Source: Palsa-504 sp963789225
Lineage (GTDB): Bacteria > Actinomycetota > Actinomycetes > Streptosporangiales > Streptosporangiaceae
Length of the DNA: 64,000 nucleotides
NCBI GenBank assembly: GCA_963789225.1
Contig: CAWBKD010000046.1
Span: 806,001 to 870,000, forward strand
Direction of reading: 5' to 3'
The notes under the pieces were generated by a model. The model was not told where the DNA came from, did not search any database, and saw only the letters and a list, made by a program, of their open reading frames with translations. The first letter of the stretch is position 1. Each line of letters starts with the position of its first letter. Made by a program: the position numbers and the translations under genes. This document shows, piece by piece, positions 1-7,403 of this stretch.

Positions 1-120
1 ACACCTCGCGTGGCAGGTGGGGCGCGAGCTGGACCCAGGCGATCGCCTGAACCGAGCCCCGGGCAGGTCGCGCCTTCGCCGGGACCGGCCGGACGGCGCG
101 ATGCTGGGATACCCGCGTCG

Positions 121-285
121 TCATCGAAGTGCCCACAGCACGACGGTCACGACCAGGACCGCCACAGTGAGCCGCAGCACTGCGGCGAGCCCAGGATCCG
201 CGGGAAGCAGCTCGCGCCACCGGCTAGTCCGGCGCCCACGGGCCCGTGCCGTAACACGGGTTTCAAAATGATCACTCTCGATCAC
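121..285 (-). CDS. Possible small tail-anchored membrane protein
   Basis: A 54-residue frame from a GTG start. The first 30 residues are charged and Arg-rich. The last 20 form one hydrophobic helix ending in VVTVVLWALR, so the layout is that of a tail-anchored peptide. It lies about 140 bases downstream of the HIT gene on the same strand. No family is recognised and no clear ribosome-binding site is seen. It could be a chance frame in GC-rich DNA; bases 1-120 and 286-424 show nothing else. Confidence 0.3.
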   Translation of the reverse strand: MIESDHFETRVTARARGRRTSRWRELLPADPGLAAVLRLTVAVLVVTVVLWALR

Positions 286-424
286 GCCGCTCAATTTAGC
301 CGCGGCGCGAGTACAAGCAAGGCTTGCTAACAAGACCATAACGACGATTCTTCGAAAACATACGGGATGCATTCGGGCCTCGTGCACGGTCCTGATGCGC
401 CGCGGGCGAGAGGTGAGTGCTGGC

Positions 425-1027
425 CTAGGCGGCGGGCCAGGCTTCGGCTAGGAGCTTGCGGGTGTCGGCCAGGAGCTGGGGCAGGACACGGGTCCGGCCG
501 ACGACCGGCATGAAGTTGGTGTCGCCGCCCCACCTGGGCACGATGTGCTGGTGCAGGTGGGCGGCGATGCCGGCGCCGGCGACCGAGCCGAGGTTCATCC
601 CGATGTTGAAGCCCTGCGCGCCCGAGGCCTGGCGCAGGGCGGCGATCGCGCGCTTGGTGAACTCGGCGAACTCGGCGGTCTCCTCGACCGTCAGGTCCGT
701 GTAGTCGCCCACGTGCCGGTACGGGCAGACCAGCAGGTGACCGCTGTTGTACGGGTACAGGTTGAGCACCGCGTAGACCAGCGCGCCGCGGGCGACGATC
801 AGGCCGTCCTCATCGCTGAGCTTTGGCGCCTCGTCGAACGGGCAGCCATCGTCCTCGCCGGGGCCTGACGGCCTGCCCTCGCCCTTGATGTAAGCCATCC
901 GGTGGGGCGTCCACAGCCGACCGAACGCGTCGGGCACGCCCGTGAAGGCCCGCTCCTCGCCTGGAGTTTCCGGGTCTGGAGTTTCCGGGGCTGGGGTTTC
1001 CGGGCCTGGGGTTTCCGGGTCGGGCAC
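425..1027 (-). CDS. HIT-family hydrolase/phosphorylase (Rv2613c-like)
   Basis: A 200-residue HIT (histidine triad) protein. The triad HLHQHIV near residue 160 fits the HIT consensus, whose middle His forms the nucleotidyl intermediate. Actinobacterial relatives next to thrS, such as mycobacterial Rv2613c, are Ap4A phosphorylases, so a role clearing dinucleoside polyphosphates made by aminoacyl-tRNA synthetases is likely (inference). The GTG start lies 4 nt after the thrS stop, so the two genes are probably co-transcribed. Residues 3-22 are four PETP-type pentapeptides encoded by a 15-bp tandem repeat, unusual for this family. An in-frame upstream extension would lie entirely inside thrS and is rejected. 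Confidence 0.88.
   Translation of the reverse strand: MPDPETPGPETPAPETPDPETPGEERAFTGVPDAFGRLWTPHRMAYIKGEGRPSGPGEDDGCPFDEAPKLSDEDGLIVARGALVYAVLNLYPYNSGHLLVCPYRHVGDYTDLTVEETAEFAEFTKRAIAALRQASGAQGFNIGMNLGSVAGAGIAAHLHQHIVPRWGGDTNFMPVVGRTRVLPQLLADTRKLLAEAWPAA
961..1020 (-). repeat. Four 15-bp in-frame tandem repeats in the HIT gene
   Basis: Four consecutive 15-bp units of the form CTGGRGTTTCCGGGN (plus-strand reading) at 961, 976, 991 and 1006. They encode PETP followed by D, G or A in the N-terminal tail of the HIT protein. The 15-bp period keeps the frame, so unit number can vary without breaking the gene. Confidence 0.9.
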
Positions 1028-1031
1028 GGGG

Positions 1032-3125
1032 CTACACCTGGATGCGGTCACGCACGACGGCGAGGATCTCCTTGATCGCCTCGTCGACCGGGACGCCGTT
1101 CTTCTGCGACCCGTCCCGGTACCGGAACGAGACGGCCTCGGCGGCCATGTCATCGTCGCCCGCGATGAGCATGTACGGCACCTTCTGCCGCTGCGCGTTC
1201 CTGATCTTCTTCTGCATCCGGTCGTCGCTCGTGTCGACCTCGACCCGGATGCCCTGCTCGCGCAGGCTCGTCGCGATCTTCTCCAGGTAGGGCACGTGCG
1301 CGTCCGAAATCGGGATGCCCACGGCCTGGACCGGCGCGAGCCACGGCGGGAAGGCCCCCGCGTAGTGCTCGACCAGGATGCCGAAGAACCGCTCGATCGA
1401 CCCGAACAGGGCCCGGTGGATCATGTACGGGCGCTTCCGCGAGCCGTCCGGGGCCTGGTACTCGATCCCGAACCGGCCAGGTTCCTGCAGGTCGACCTGG
1501 AGGGTGGACAGCTGCCAGCGCCGGCCGATCGCGTCCCTGACGTGCACGTCGATCTTGGGCGCGTAGAACGCACCGTCGCCCTCGGCGATCACGTACGGCA
1601 GGCCGGAACGGTCCAGGGCGTGCTTGAGCGCCGCCTCGGCGACCGCCCACTCCTCGAGCGCGCCGACGTACTTATCCGGGCGGGTGGACAGCTCCGCCTC
1701 GAACTCGGTCAGCCCGAAGTCGCGCAGCAGCCCGACCACGAAGTTCAGCAGGGAGGCCAGCTCGTCTTGCAGCTGCTCCGGGGCGCAGAAGATGTGCGAG
1801 TCGTCCTGGGTGAAGCCGCGGGCCCTGGTCAGGCCGTGCACCACGCCGGACTTCTCGTAGCGGTAGACGGTGCCGAACTCGAACAGGCGGAGCGGCAGCT
1901 CACGATAGGACCGCCCGCGCGATGCGTAGATCAGGATGTGCATCGGGCAGTTCATCGGCTTCGGGTAGTACGTGACCCCGTCCAGTTCCATGGGCGGGAA
2001 CATGCCGTCCTTGTACCACTCCAGGTGGCCGGAGGTGATGAACAGGTCTTCCTTGGTCAGGTGCGGGGTGTTCACGAACTCGTACCCGGCCTCCTCGTGG
2101 CGGTGCCGCGAGTAGTCCTCCATGACGCGCCTGATGGTCCCGCCCTTGGGGTGGAAGACCGGCAGGCCGCTGCCGATCTCGACCGGGAACGAGAACAGGT
2201 CGAGCTCCGCGCCGAGCTTGCGGTGATCGCGCTTCTCGGCCTCCTCGAGCATCCTGAGATACTCGTCCTGCCTGTCCCGCGACTCCCAGGCGGTGCCGTA
2301 GATCCGCTGGAGCTGCGGGTTCTTCTCGCTGCCTCGCCAGTAGGCTCCGCCGCTGCGCTGGAGCTTGAACGCCGGGATCTGCGCGGTGGTCGGGATGTGC
2401 GGGCCGCGGCACAGGTCCTTCCAGCACAGCTCGCCGGTCGCCGGGTCCAGGTTGTCGTAGATGGTCAGCTCGACGCCGCCCACCTCGACCGCCTCCTCGG
2501 AGTCCGATGGGCCCTTCAGCCCGATCAGCTCGAGCTTGTACGGCTCGTCCCTCAGCTCGGCACGGGCCTCACTGTCGCTCACCACCCGCCGGGAGAACCG
2601 CTGGCCCTGCTTGACGATCTGGCGCATCCGCGCCTCAATCGCCTTCAGGTCGTCGGGGGCGAACGGCTTCGGGACGTCGAAGTCGTAGTAGAAGCCGTTC
2701 TCCACCGGAGGGCCGATGCCCAGCCTGGCGTGCGGGAACAGGTCCTGCACGGCCTGCGCCAGCACGTGCGCCGTGGAGTGGCGCATGATCTGCCGGCCGA
2801 CGTCTGAGGCGATATAGATCGGCTCGACGACGTCGCCCTCGGCGAGGGTGCGGGCCAGGTCACGCGCCTCCCCGTTGACCCAGGCGGCGATGACGGTGCC
2901 AGCCGATCCGTGGCCAGCCGATCCGTGGCCAGCCGATCCGTGGCCAGCCGATCCGTGGCCAGCCGATCCGTGGCCAGCCGATCCGTGGCCAGCCGATCCG
3001 TGGCCAGCCGATCCGGTGCCACCGGATCCGGGGTCCAGGTCGGCCAGGGCCGCGCCCGCCGTCGTGCCAGCCTCGACCACGTGCTCGCTTCCGGCGAGGG
3101 TGATACGAAGCTGCTCGGTGGACAC
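1032..3125 (-). CDS. thrS: Threonyl-tRNA synthetase
   Basis: A 697-residue class II synthetase that charges tRNA-Thr. Order seen: N-terminal TGS domain, editing domain with HSTAH (about residues 116-120) and CRGPH, then the catalytic core. Zinc ligands are Cys in MNCPMH, His in QDDSHIF and His in PYMIHRA; an anticodon-binding domain follows (VPYLEKIATSLREQG onward). The GTG start at 3125 is chosen because AAGGAG precedes it by 6 nt and STEQLRITLAG begins the TGS fold. Oddity: residues about 39-78 are eight SAGHG-type pentapeptides inserted in the TGS domain and encoded by a 15-bp tandem repeat. The editing and aminoacylation residues are intact, so the gene should be functional. Confidence 0.97.
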   Translation of the reverse strand: MSTEQLRITLAGSEHVVEAGTTAGAALADLDPGSGGTGSAGHGSAGHGSAGHGSAGHGSAGHGSAGHGSAGHGSAGTVIAAWVNGEARDLARTLAEGDVVEPIYIASDVGRQIMRHSTAHVLAQAVQDLFPHARLGIGPPVENGFYYDFDVPKPFAPDDLKAIEARMRQIVKQGQRFSRRVVSDSEARAELRDEPYKLELIGLKGPSDSEEAVEVGGVELTIYDNLDPATGELCWKDLCRGPHIPTTAQIPAFKLQRSGGAYWRGSEKNPQLQRIYGTAWESRDRQDEYLRMLEEAEKRDHRKLGAELDLFSFPVEIGSGLPVFHPKGGTIRRVMEDYSRHRHEEAGYEFVNTPHLTKEDLFITSGHLEWYKDGMFPPMELDGVTYYPKPMNCPMHILIYASRGRSYRELPLRLFEFGTVYRYEKSGVVHGLTRARGFTQDDSHIFCAPEQLQDELASLLNFVVGLLRDFGLTEFEAELSTRPDKYVGALEEWAVAEAALKHALDRSGLPYVIAEGDGAFYAPKIDVHVRDAIGRRWQLSTLQVDLQEPGRFGIEYQAPDGSRKRPYMIHRALFGSIERFFGILVEHYAGAFPPWLAPVQAVGIPISDAHVPYLEKIATSLREQGIRVEVDTSDDRMQKKIRNAQRQKVPYMLIAGDDDMAAEAVSFRYRDGSQKNGVPVDEAIKEILAVVRDRIQV
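2899..3018 (-). repeat. Eight 15-bp tandem repeats (minisatellite) inside thrS
   Basis: Seven identical units CCAGCCGATCCGTGG followed by one variant ending GGTG, starting at 2899, 2914, 2929, 2944, 2959, 2974, 2989 and 3004. On the coding strand they give SAGHG x7 and SAGT, a flexible Gly/Ser/His linker in the TGS domain. Near-perfect identity implies recent expansion by slippage; the 15-bp period preserves frame. Confidence 0.97.
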
Positions 3126-3221
3126 GGTGTACTCCTTCGGGCTGGATAGGGCTGGTGACCCGATGCTACCGGGGCGCGCACGCCCGGCGCGCACGAGTAT
3201 CGCGGCTGCGACGGCCCGGGA

Positions 3222-3659
3222 CTAGCTGTGGGTCCGCGCCGGGGTCACCAGCACGGCGACGCGGCGTTCCTCGGCCATGACCCGGTCGTAGGTCGGCCAG
3301 TCGTCGTGGGTCCCGCCCGCCGCGGTGAAGATCTCGCGCAGCAGGACCCGCAGGCGCTCGGCGTCCACCCCGGGCAGCGGGTCGTCGGGACCGGCCAGGT
3401 CGACCGGGCCTTCGACCGAGGCCCACTGCCATCCGGCCCGGACGACCACCGTGGCCCGCGGCCGCTCCCGCAGGTAGGCCAGCCGGCGGGAGTCGCCGCG
3501 GGCAACCAGGCCGACGACCTCGGCTCCGGTGACCGGGTGCGGCAGCACGCCCGCGTTCACCACCGACGATTGGATGGTCATGTCGGGCCGCAGCGTCGAT
3601 ACCACGACCAGGCCGTGATCGCCCTGAACCAGCCGGGCGAAGTCGTCAAGTCCGCTCAC
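3222..3659 (-). CDS. FDOR-type F420/flavin-dependent oxidoreductase (PNPOx-like)
   Basis: A 145-residue split-barrel protein of the pyridoxamine-5'-phosphate-oxidase-like superfamily, resembling the TIGR03618 group of putative F420-dependent enzymes. Supporting segments are the N-terminal strands with GLVVVSTLRPD, the central strand RPRATVVVRAGWQWASVEG, and the C-terminal signature HDDWPTYDRVMAEERRVAVLV common in actinobacterial members. Substrate cannot be read from sequence. It lies 96 bases upstream of thrS on the same strand and may be a separate unit. Confidence 0.82.
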   Translation of the reverse strand: MSGLDDFARLVQGDHGLVVVSTLRPDMTIQSSVVNAGVLPHPVTGAEVVGLVARGDSRRLAYLRERPRATVVVRAGWQWASVEGPVDLAGPDDPLPGVDAERLRVLLREIFTAAGGTHDDWPTYDRVMAEERRVAVLVTPARTHS

Positions 3660-3668
3660 CGCGCCAGC

Positions 3669-3800
3669 CTAACGTCCCGCCGGCGCCGGGGACCCGGCGG
3701 TGGCAAAGGACAGCTGCGTGCGGTCCTCGACGGGGCGGAAGCCGAGCCGCTCGTACAGCGCGTTGCTCGTGGGGTTGACCAGGTCGGTGTCGAGCACCCG
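3669..3800 (-). pseudogene. C-terminal remnant of a GNAT acetyltransferase
   Basis: Read on the minus strand this gives RVLDTDLVNPTSNALYERLG, then FRPVEDRTQLSF and a stop. That is the classic last helix and strand of GNAT N-acetyltransferases (the NPxSNxLYxRLGF segment). No acetyl-CoA loop or start codon lies upstream: the frame runs into a short direct repeat and the end of the amidohydrolase gene. Only about 43 codons survive, so this is a deletion remnant. Confidence 0.8.
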
Positions 3801-3829
3801 TGGTGGTGAACCAGCTCACGCGGCCATGC

Positions 3830-3872
3830 TGTCACGGCCTCGCTAGCGGACGTGGTGTCACGGCCTCGCTAG
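3830..3872. repeat. 17-bp direct repeat at the deletion junction
   Basis: TGTCACGGCCTCGCTAG occurs at 3830-3846 and 3856-3872, period 26. The second copy contains the amidohydrolase stop codon. It sits exactly where the GNAT gene loses homology, so it may be the scar of the rearrangement that removed it. Confidence 0.75.
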
Positions 3873-4903
3873 AGGCCGAAGACCTCCTCGGCGATGCCCT
3901 GGAAGAACGCCTTCTTGGCGGCGGCGTCGATGGGCAGCTCGTCCTGCATGGTTACTTCCTCGGGCACGTACTGGTACGGGTAGTCCATGGCGTACATCAC
4001 CCGGTCGTCCCCGAGGACCTCGCGGCAGAACATGATGGCCGGCGCCCAGGGCATGCCGCTCGTCGTCACCCAGACGTTCGACCGAAGGTAGTCGCTGGGC
4101 CTGCGCTGGATCGGCTGCATGGACTCGTACCGCCCGGCCGCCACCGTCGCCGCGTGCATGAAGTCCAGCCGGTAAAGCCAGAACGGCAGCGCCTCCCCCA
4201 GGTGCCCGACGACCAGCCGGAGCCTGGGGAACCTGTCGAACACCCCGGCCGTGATGATCCGCAGCAGGTGCATCCCCGTCTCGACCGCGAACCCGTAGAT
4301 CGCGCTGTCCAGCCCGGCCTCAAGCAGCGGGCCGATCATGGATTTGGGCGGGGTGTTCGGGTGCAGGTAGACGGGGGTGTCCAGGGCCTCGGCGGCCTCG
4401 AAGATCGGCCAGAACTTCGGGTTGTCCAGGTACTCGCCCTGGGTGTGCGAGTTGATGATGACGCCCTTGAAGCCGAGGTGCGCGCCGCGCGCGACTTCCG
4501 CCGCCGCGCCCTGCGGGTCTTGCGGCGCCACCGCGGTCAGGCCGCTGAACCGGTCCGGGTGACGCCGACACGCCTCGGCCAGCTGGTCGTTGGCCAGCCT
4601 CGCCATCGCCACGGCCCGGTCCCGGTCCAGGATCTGGGTGCCGGGGCAGGTCAGCGAGATGACCTGCCGGTCGATGCCCGCGGCGTCCATGTCGGCCAGC
4701 CGCCGTTCGCCCAGGTCCTGCAGGCGGGCCAGGATCGCGGCCGGGCGGGGAGCGGGGTTCAGCATGAAGAAGCCCTGCAGGCTGACGAAGCCCGGGTCGT
4801 CGACCGTCCCGTCGGTCAGCATCTTCTGCCACATCGAGACGAGCTCAGGCGGCGCGAAGGCCTCCTCGGTCGCGATCCGCAGGTAACCGACGCCAGAGTC
4901 CAT
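3869..4903 (-). CDS. Amidohydrolase-2 family protein (ACMSD/resorcylate-decarboxylase-like)
   Basis: A 344-residue TIM-barrel metal enzyme of the amidohydrolase-2 (ACMSD) family. Likely metal and catalytic residues are Glu in IATEEAF, His in VYLHPNTPP, His in VVGHLGE and Asp in MYAMDYPY. This pattern is that of gamma-resorcylate/2,6-dihydroxybenzoate decarboxylases and related hydrolases acting on aromatic carboxylates; the exact substrate is not inferable. The start MDSGVGYLRIATEE at 4903 is preferred because the family begins just before IATEE and GGTGGAAG lies upstream. It follows the VOC gene on the same strand with a 74-base gap, so the two may form one transcription unit. Confidence 0.85.
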   Translation of the reverse strand: MDSGVGYLRIATEEAFAPPELVSMWQKMLTDGTVDDPGFVSLQGFFMLNPAPRPAAILARLQDLGERRLADMDAAGIDRQVISLTCPGTQILDRDRAVAMARLANDQLAEACRRHPDRFSGLTAVAPQDPQGAAAEVARGAHLGFKGVIINSHTQGEYLDNPKFWPIFEAAEALDTPVYLHPNTPPKSMIGPLLEAGLDSAIYGFAVETGMHLLRIITAGVFDRFPRLRLVVGHLGEALPFWLYRLDFMHAATVAAGRYESMQPIQRRPSDYLRSNVWVTTSGMPWAPAIMFCREVLGDDRVMYAMDYPYQYVPEEVTMQDELPIDAAAKKAFFQGIAEEVFGL

Positions 4904-4977
4904 GCGCCAAGCTTCCACCCGAAGAAGGGGCGGCCGCCAGTGCGCCGGCCGCCCCATCGTCATCGGACCGGGCTGAC

Positions 4978-5388
4978 TTAGCCCGCCGGTGGCGTCATCA
5001 CGGAGAAAACGGCGCCGTGGCCGTCGGCGACGGTGCCCATCCGGCCGTACGGCGAGTCCGAGGCGGGGCGCACGACGCTCCCGCCAAGCTCGACGACCTT
5101 GGCCAGCGCGGCGTCGGTGTCTTCGACCATGAAGTACGCGCCCCAGGCGGCGGGAACCTCGGTGGGCGTCCCCTCCGGGTACTCGCCGATGCCGCCGACC
5201 TCGTGCCCGTCGACCATGAGCATCGCGTAGGTGAAGCCCTCGCCGCTCATGTCCTGGTAGTCATAGCCGAACACGGACCGGTAGAAGGCCTCGCTCCCCG
5301 CGAAGTCCCGGCTCATGTGCTCGTTCCAGGTCAGCGAGCCTGGCTCGTTGGCCACGCCGATCCCGTTACCACTTCTGTACCTCCCCAT
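4978..5388 (-). CDS. VOC (glyoxalase/bleomycin-resistance fold) protein, single domain
   Basis: A 136-residue vicinal-oxygen-chelate protein. It begins GNGIGVANEPGSLTWNEHM, normally the linker and start of the second VOC module in about 260-residue two-module actinobacterial proteins. AFYRSVFGYDYQDM and YFMVEDTDAALAKV are the usual repeats of the fold. The first module is missing. A good Shine-Dalgarno (AAAGGGA) lies 6 nt before this ATG, so the half-protein appears translatable and could work as a dimer. Function (metal-dependent isomerase, dioxygenase or antibiotic binder) is unknown. Confidence 0.8.
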   Translation of the reverse strand: MGRYRSGNGIGVANEPGSLTWNEHMSRDFAGSEAFYRSVFGYDYQDMSGEGFTYAMLMVDGHEVGGIGEYPEGTPTEVPAAWGAYFMVEDTDAALAKVVELGGSVVRPASDSPYGRMGTVADGHGAVFSVMTPPAG

Positions 5389-5454
5389 GATTGTCCCTTT
5401 ACCGCCGACGCAAACACAGCGTGATCCCTGCCGGGCCTCTTACACTGGGCGTTC

Positions 5455-5778
5455 ATGTACGCCAGGACGAACCCGGGCGCCGGGCGGCTGACCGCCCGGC
5501 GCAAGCGGATCCTGGCCATCGTCGGTGCGGGCGTGATCCTGGTCCTCGGCGGCCTGGGGATCTGGGGCGCCGTGGCGCCCGACACGTACGCGGGCTCCGG
5601 CCACGGGTGCGTCAACGTCACGCTGGCCAGTTCCACCGGCGGGGCGACCCTGCACTACTGCGGGTCGCAGGCCCGGTCGTTCTGCCGGGCAGCGTTCAGG
5701 TCGCAGGACCAGATCTCGCTGCGCGCCCGCCCGCAGTGCGTGCTGGCCGGGCTCGAGCCCGCCGCTACAAGTCCATGA
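5455..5778 (+). CDS. Membrane-anchored protein with Cys-rich extracellular part
   Basis: A 107-residue protein of no known family. Residues 1-18 are basic, residues about 19-41 are one hydrophobic helix (ILAIVGAGVILVLGGLGIWG), and the outside part holds four Cys in GCVNVT, HYCGSQ, SFCRAA and QCVLAG, suggesting two disulfides. This fits a signal-anchored or secreted protein. It converges on dtd and overlaps its 3' end by 14 bases. Confidence 0.65.
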   Translation: MYARTNPGAGRLTARRKRILAIVGAGVILVLGGLGIWGAVAPDTYAGSGHGCVNVTLASSTGGATLHYCGSQARSFCRAAFRSQDQISLRARPQCVLAGLEPAATSP

Positions 5779-6190
5779 CGATCGTGACCGGGCCGTCGTT
5801 AACCAGGGACACCTGCATCTGCGCGCCGAAGACGCCGGTTTCCACGCGGGCGCCCAAGTCACGCAGGGCATGGACCACGGCGTCCACGAGGGGCTCGGCC
5901 ATCGGTCCCGGAGCGGCCCGCGACCAGGACGGGCGGCGGCCCTTGGTCAGGTCCGCGTACAGCGTGAACTGGCTGATGACCAGGAGCGGCGCCGCCACGT
6001 CGGAGCATGACTTCTCGCCGTCGAGGATCCGCAGGCCCCAGAGCTTGGCGGCGAGCCTCGCGGCGTGCTCGGTGGTGTCGTCGTACGTGACGCCGACCAG
6101 GACCAGCAGCCCCGGCTCGTCGATCGCCCCGACGACCTGACCGGCCACGGCCACGCTGGCCCGGCTCACCCGCTGCACGACCGCCCGCAT
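5765..6190 (-). CDS. dtd: D-aminoacyl-tRNA deacylase
   Basis: A 141-residue DTD that hydrolyses D-aminoacyl-tRNA (and Gly-tRNA-Ala), protecting translation from D-amino acids. Both family signatures are present: SQFTLYAD (about residues 78-85) and the C-terminal NDGPVTIVMDL; MRAVVQRVSRASVAV is the standard N terminus. Length matches the family (about 145). It is transcribed away from the G/C repeat array immediately upstream, which therefore occupies its promoter region. Confidence 0.95.
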   Translation of the reverse strand: MRAVVQRVSRASVAVAGQVVGAIDEPGLLVLVGVTYDDTTEHAARLAAKLWGLRILDGEKSCSDVAAPLLVISQFTLYADLTKGRRPSWSRAAPGPMAEPLVDAVVHALRDLGARVETGVFGAQMQVSLVNDGPVTIVMDL

Positions 6191-6196
6191 AGCAAT

Positions 6197-6360
6197 AGTG
6201 CTAGCCCGGGGGGACGACCCCCCGCAACCCCCCGCTCAGTGCTAGCCCCGGGGGCGACCCCCCGGGATCCCCCGATCAGTGCTAGCCCAGGGGGACGACC
6301 CCCCGCAACCCCCCCGCTCAGTGCTAGCCCCGGGGGGCGACCCCCCGGGATCCCCCGATC
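6197..6360. repeat. G/C-tract tandem array, about 40-bp units in ABAB order
   Basis: Four units of 40-42 bp begin AGTGCTAGCCC at 6197, 6238, 6278 and 6320. Each contains a G5-6 run, CGACCCCCC and a second C run. Units 1 and 3 carry CGCAACCCCC; units 2 and 4 carry CGGGATCCCCC, so the higher-order period is about 80 bp. Within a unit the G and C tracts can pair as a strong hairpin. The array ends with a further palindromic block (GGGGGGACGGTCCGTCCCCCC, 6363-6383) just before the asparaginase start. It fills the whole dtd-asparaginase spacer. Confidence 0.9.
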
Positions 6361-6409
6361 TTGGGGGGACGGTCCGTCCCCCCAAACCCCCCTGAGGCAC
6401 ACTGCCTGC

Positions 6410-7372
6410 ATGACGATCTTCTCCGAACACGAGGGCACCAATCCGATCCTCGCCGAGGTCGTGCGGTCGGGGTTCGCAGAATCACGGCACCGCGGCGCGG
6501 TCGCGGCCCTGGCCGCCGACGGGGCGCAGGTTATCGGCGTGGGCGGCACTGCCGTCCCGGTCTTCCCCCGGTCGGCGAACAAGCCGCTGCAGGCGGCGGG
6601 CATGCTCCGCTGCCGGCTGGACCTGGAAGGTGAGCTGCTGGCGCTGGCCGCGGCCAGCCACTCGGGCGAGGACTTCCACGTGGACGGGGTGCGGAAGATC
6701 CTGTCGGGGGCCGGGCTGGCCGAGGACAGCCTGCGCTGCCCGCCCTCCTGGCCGCTCGACCTCGACGCCGCACGCCGCCTGATCGCCAGCGGCGGCGAGC
6801 CGTCCAGGATCCGGATGAACTGCTCGGGTAAGCACGCGGCGATGCTGGCCACCTGCGTGCAGAACGGCTGGCCGACGGAGAGCTACCTGGCCCAGAGCCA
6901 TCCGCTCCAGCGGGAGATCCTGCGCACCGTGGAGGAGTTGGCCGGCGAGCGGGTGACCGCGACCGGCGTGGACGGTTGCGGTGCGCCGCTGTTCGCGCTG
7001 ACGCTGGCCGGGCTGGCGCGCGCCTTCCGGGCCATGGTGCTCGCGGCCCCGGGCGCGCCAGAGCGCAGGGTGGCCGAGGCGATGCGCGCGTACCCGGAGT
7101 GGAGCAGCGGGACCAACCGCGACGAGCGCCTGCTGATGGGCGCGGTGCCCGGGCTGCTGGTCAAGGGCGGCGCCGAGGGCGTGGTCGCGTTCGCGTTCAC
7201 GGACGGCCGGGCGGGCGCCGTCAAGATTGACGACGGGATGGCGCGGGGCCGGATTCCGGTCGTGGTGGCCACGCTTCGACTGCTCGGGGCCGTCGTCCCC
7301 GACGAATTCGCCACGGTCCCCGTCACCGGCGGTGACGCCGTGGTCGGTGAGGTCCGGGCCGTGGCGCCCTAG
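6410..7372 (+). CDS. L-asparaginase II family protein
   Basis: A 320-residue protein of the asparaginase II family (Rhizobium etli AnsA type, serine-beta-lactamase-like fold), predicted to hydrolyse L-Asn to L-Asp and ammonia. Catalytic-type motifs: RSANKPLQA (Ser-x-x-Lys), ASHSGEDFHV, MNCSGKHAAMLATC and GVDGCGAPLFALTL. The ATG at 6410 is used because family members start close to the EHEGTNPILAEVVRSGF segment. No Shine-Dalgarno is visible in the C-rich spacer, so leaderless translation is possible. It is cytoplasmic; there is no signal peptide. Confidence 0.88.
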   Translation: MTIFSEHEGTNPILAEVVRSGFAESRHRGAVAALAADGAQVIGVGGTAVPVFPRSANKPLQAAGMLRCRLDLEGELLALAAASHSGEDFHVDGVRKILSGAGLAEDSLRCPPSWPLDLDAARRLIASGGEPSRIRMNCSGKHAAMLATCVQNGWPTESYLAQSHPLQREILRTVEELAGERVTATGVDGCGAPLFALTLAGLARAFRAMVLAAPGAPERRVAEAMRAYPEWSSGTNRDERLLMGAVPGLLVKGGAEGVVAFAFTDGRAGAVKIDDGMARGRIPVVVATLRLLGAVVPDEFATVPVTGGDAVVGEVRAVAP

Positions 7373-7403
7373 GAATGACGGGGCAGCGCCTTAGGATGGC
7401 GCC

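Noticed and set aside
942..2807. 621-codon open frame antisense to thrS
   Set aside because: It is the mirror of a well-supported synthetase gene in high-GC DNA. Its translation is Arg/Val/Leu/Gln-rich with no domain.
6197..6360. Repeat array considered as a CRISPR
   Set aside because: The units are contiguous 40-bp repeats without unique spacers; they alternate between two variants and are G/C-tract based. No cas gene is near.
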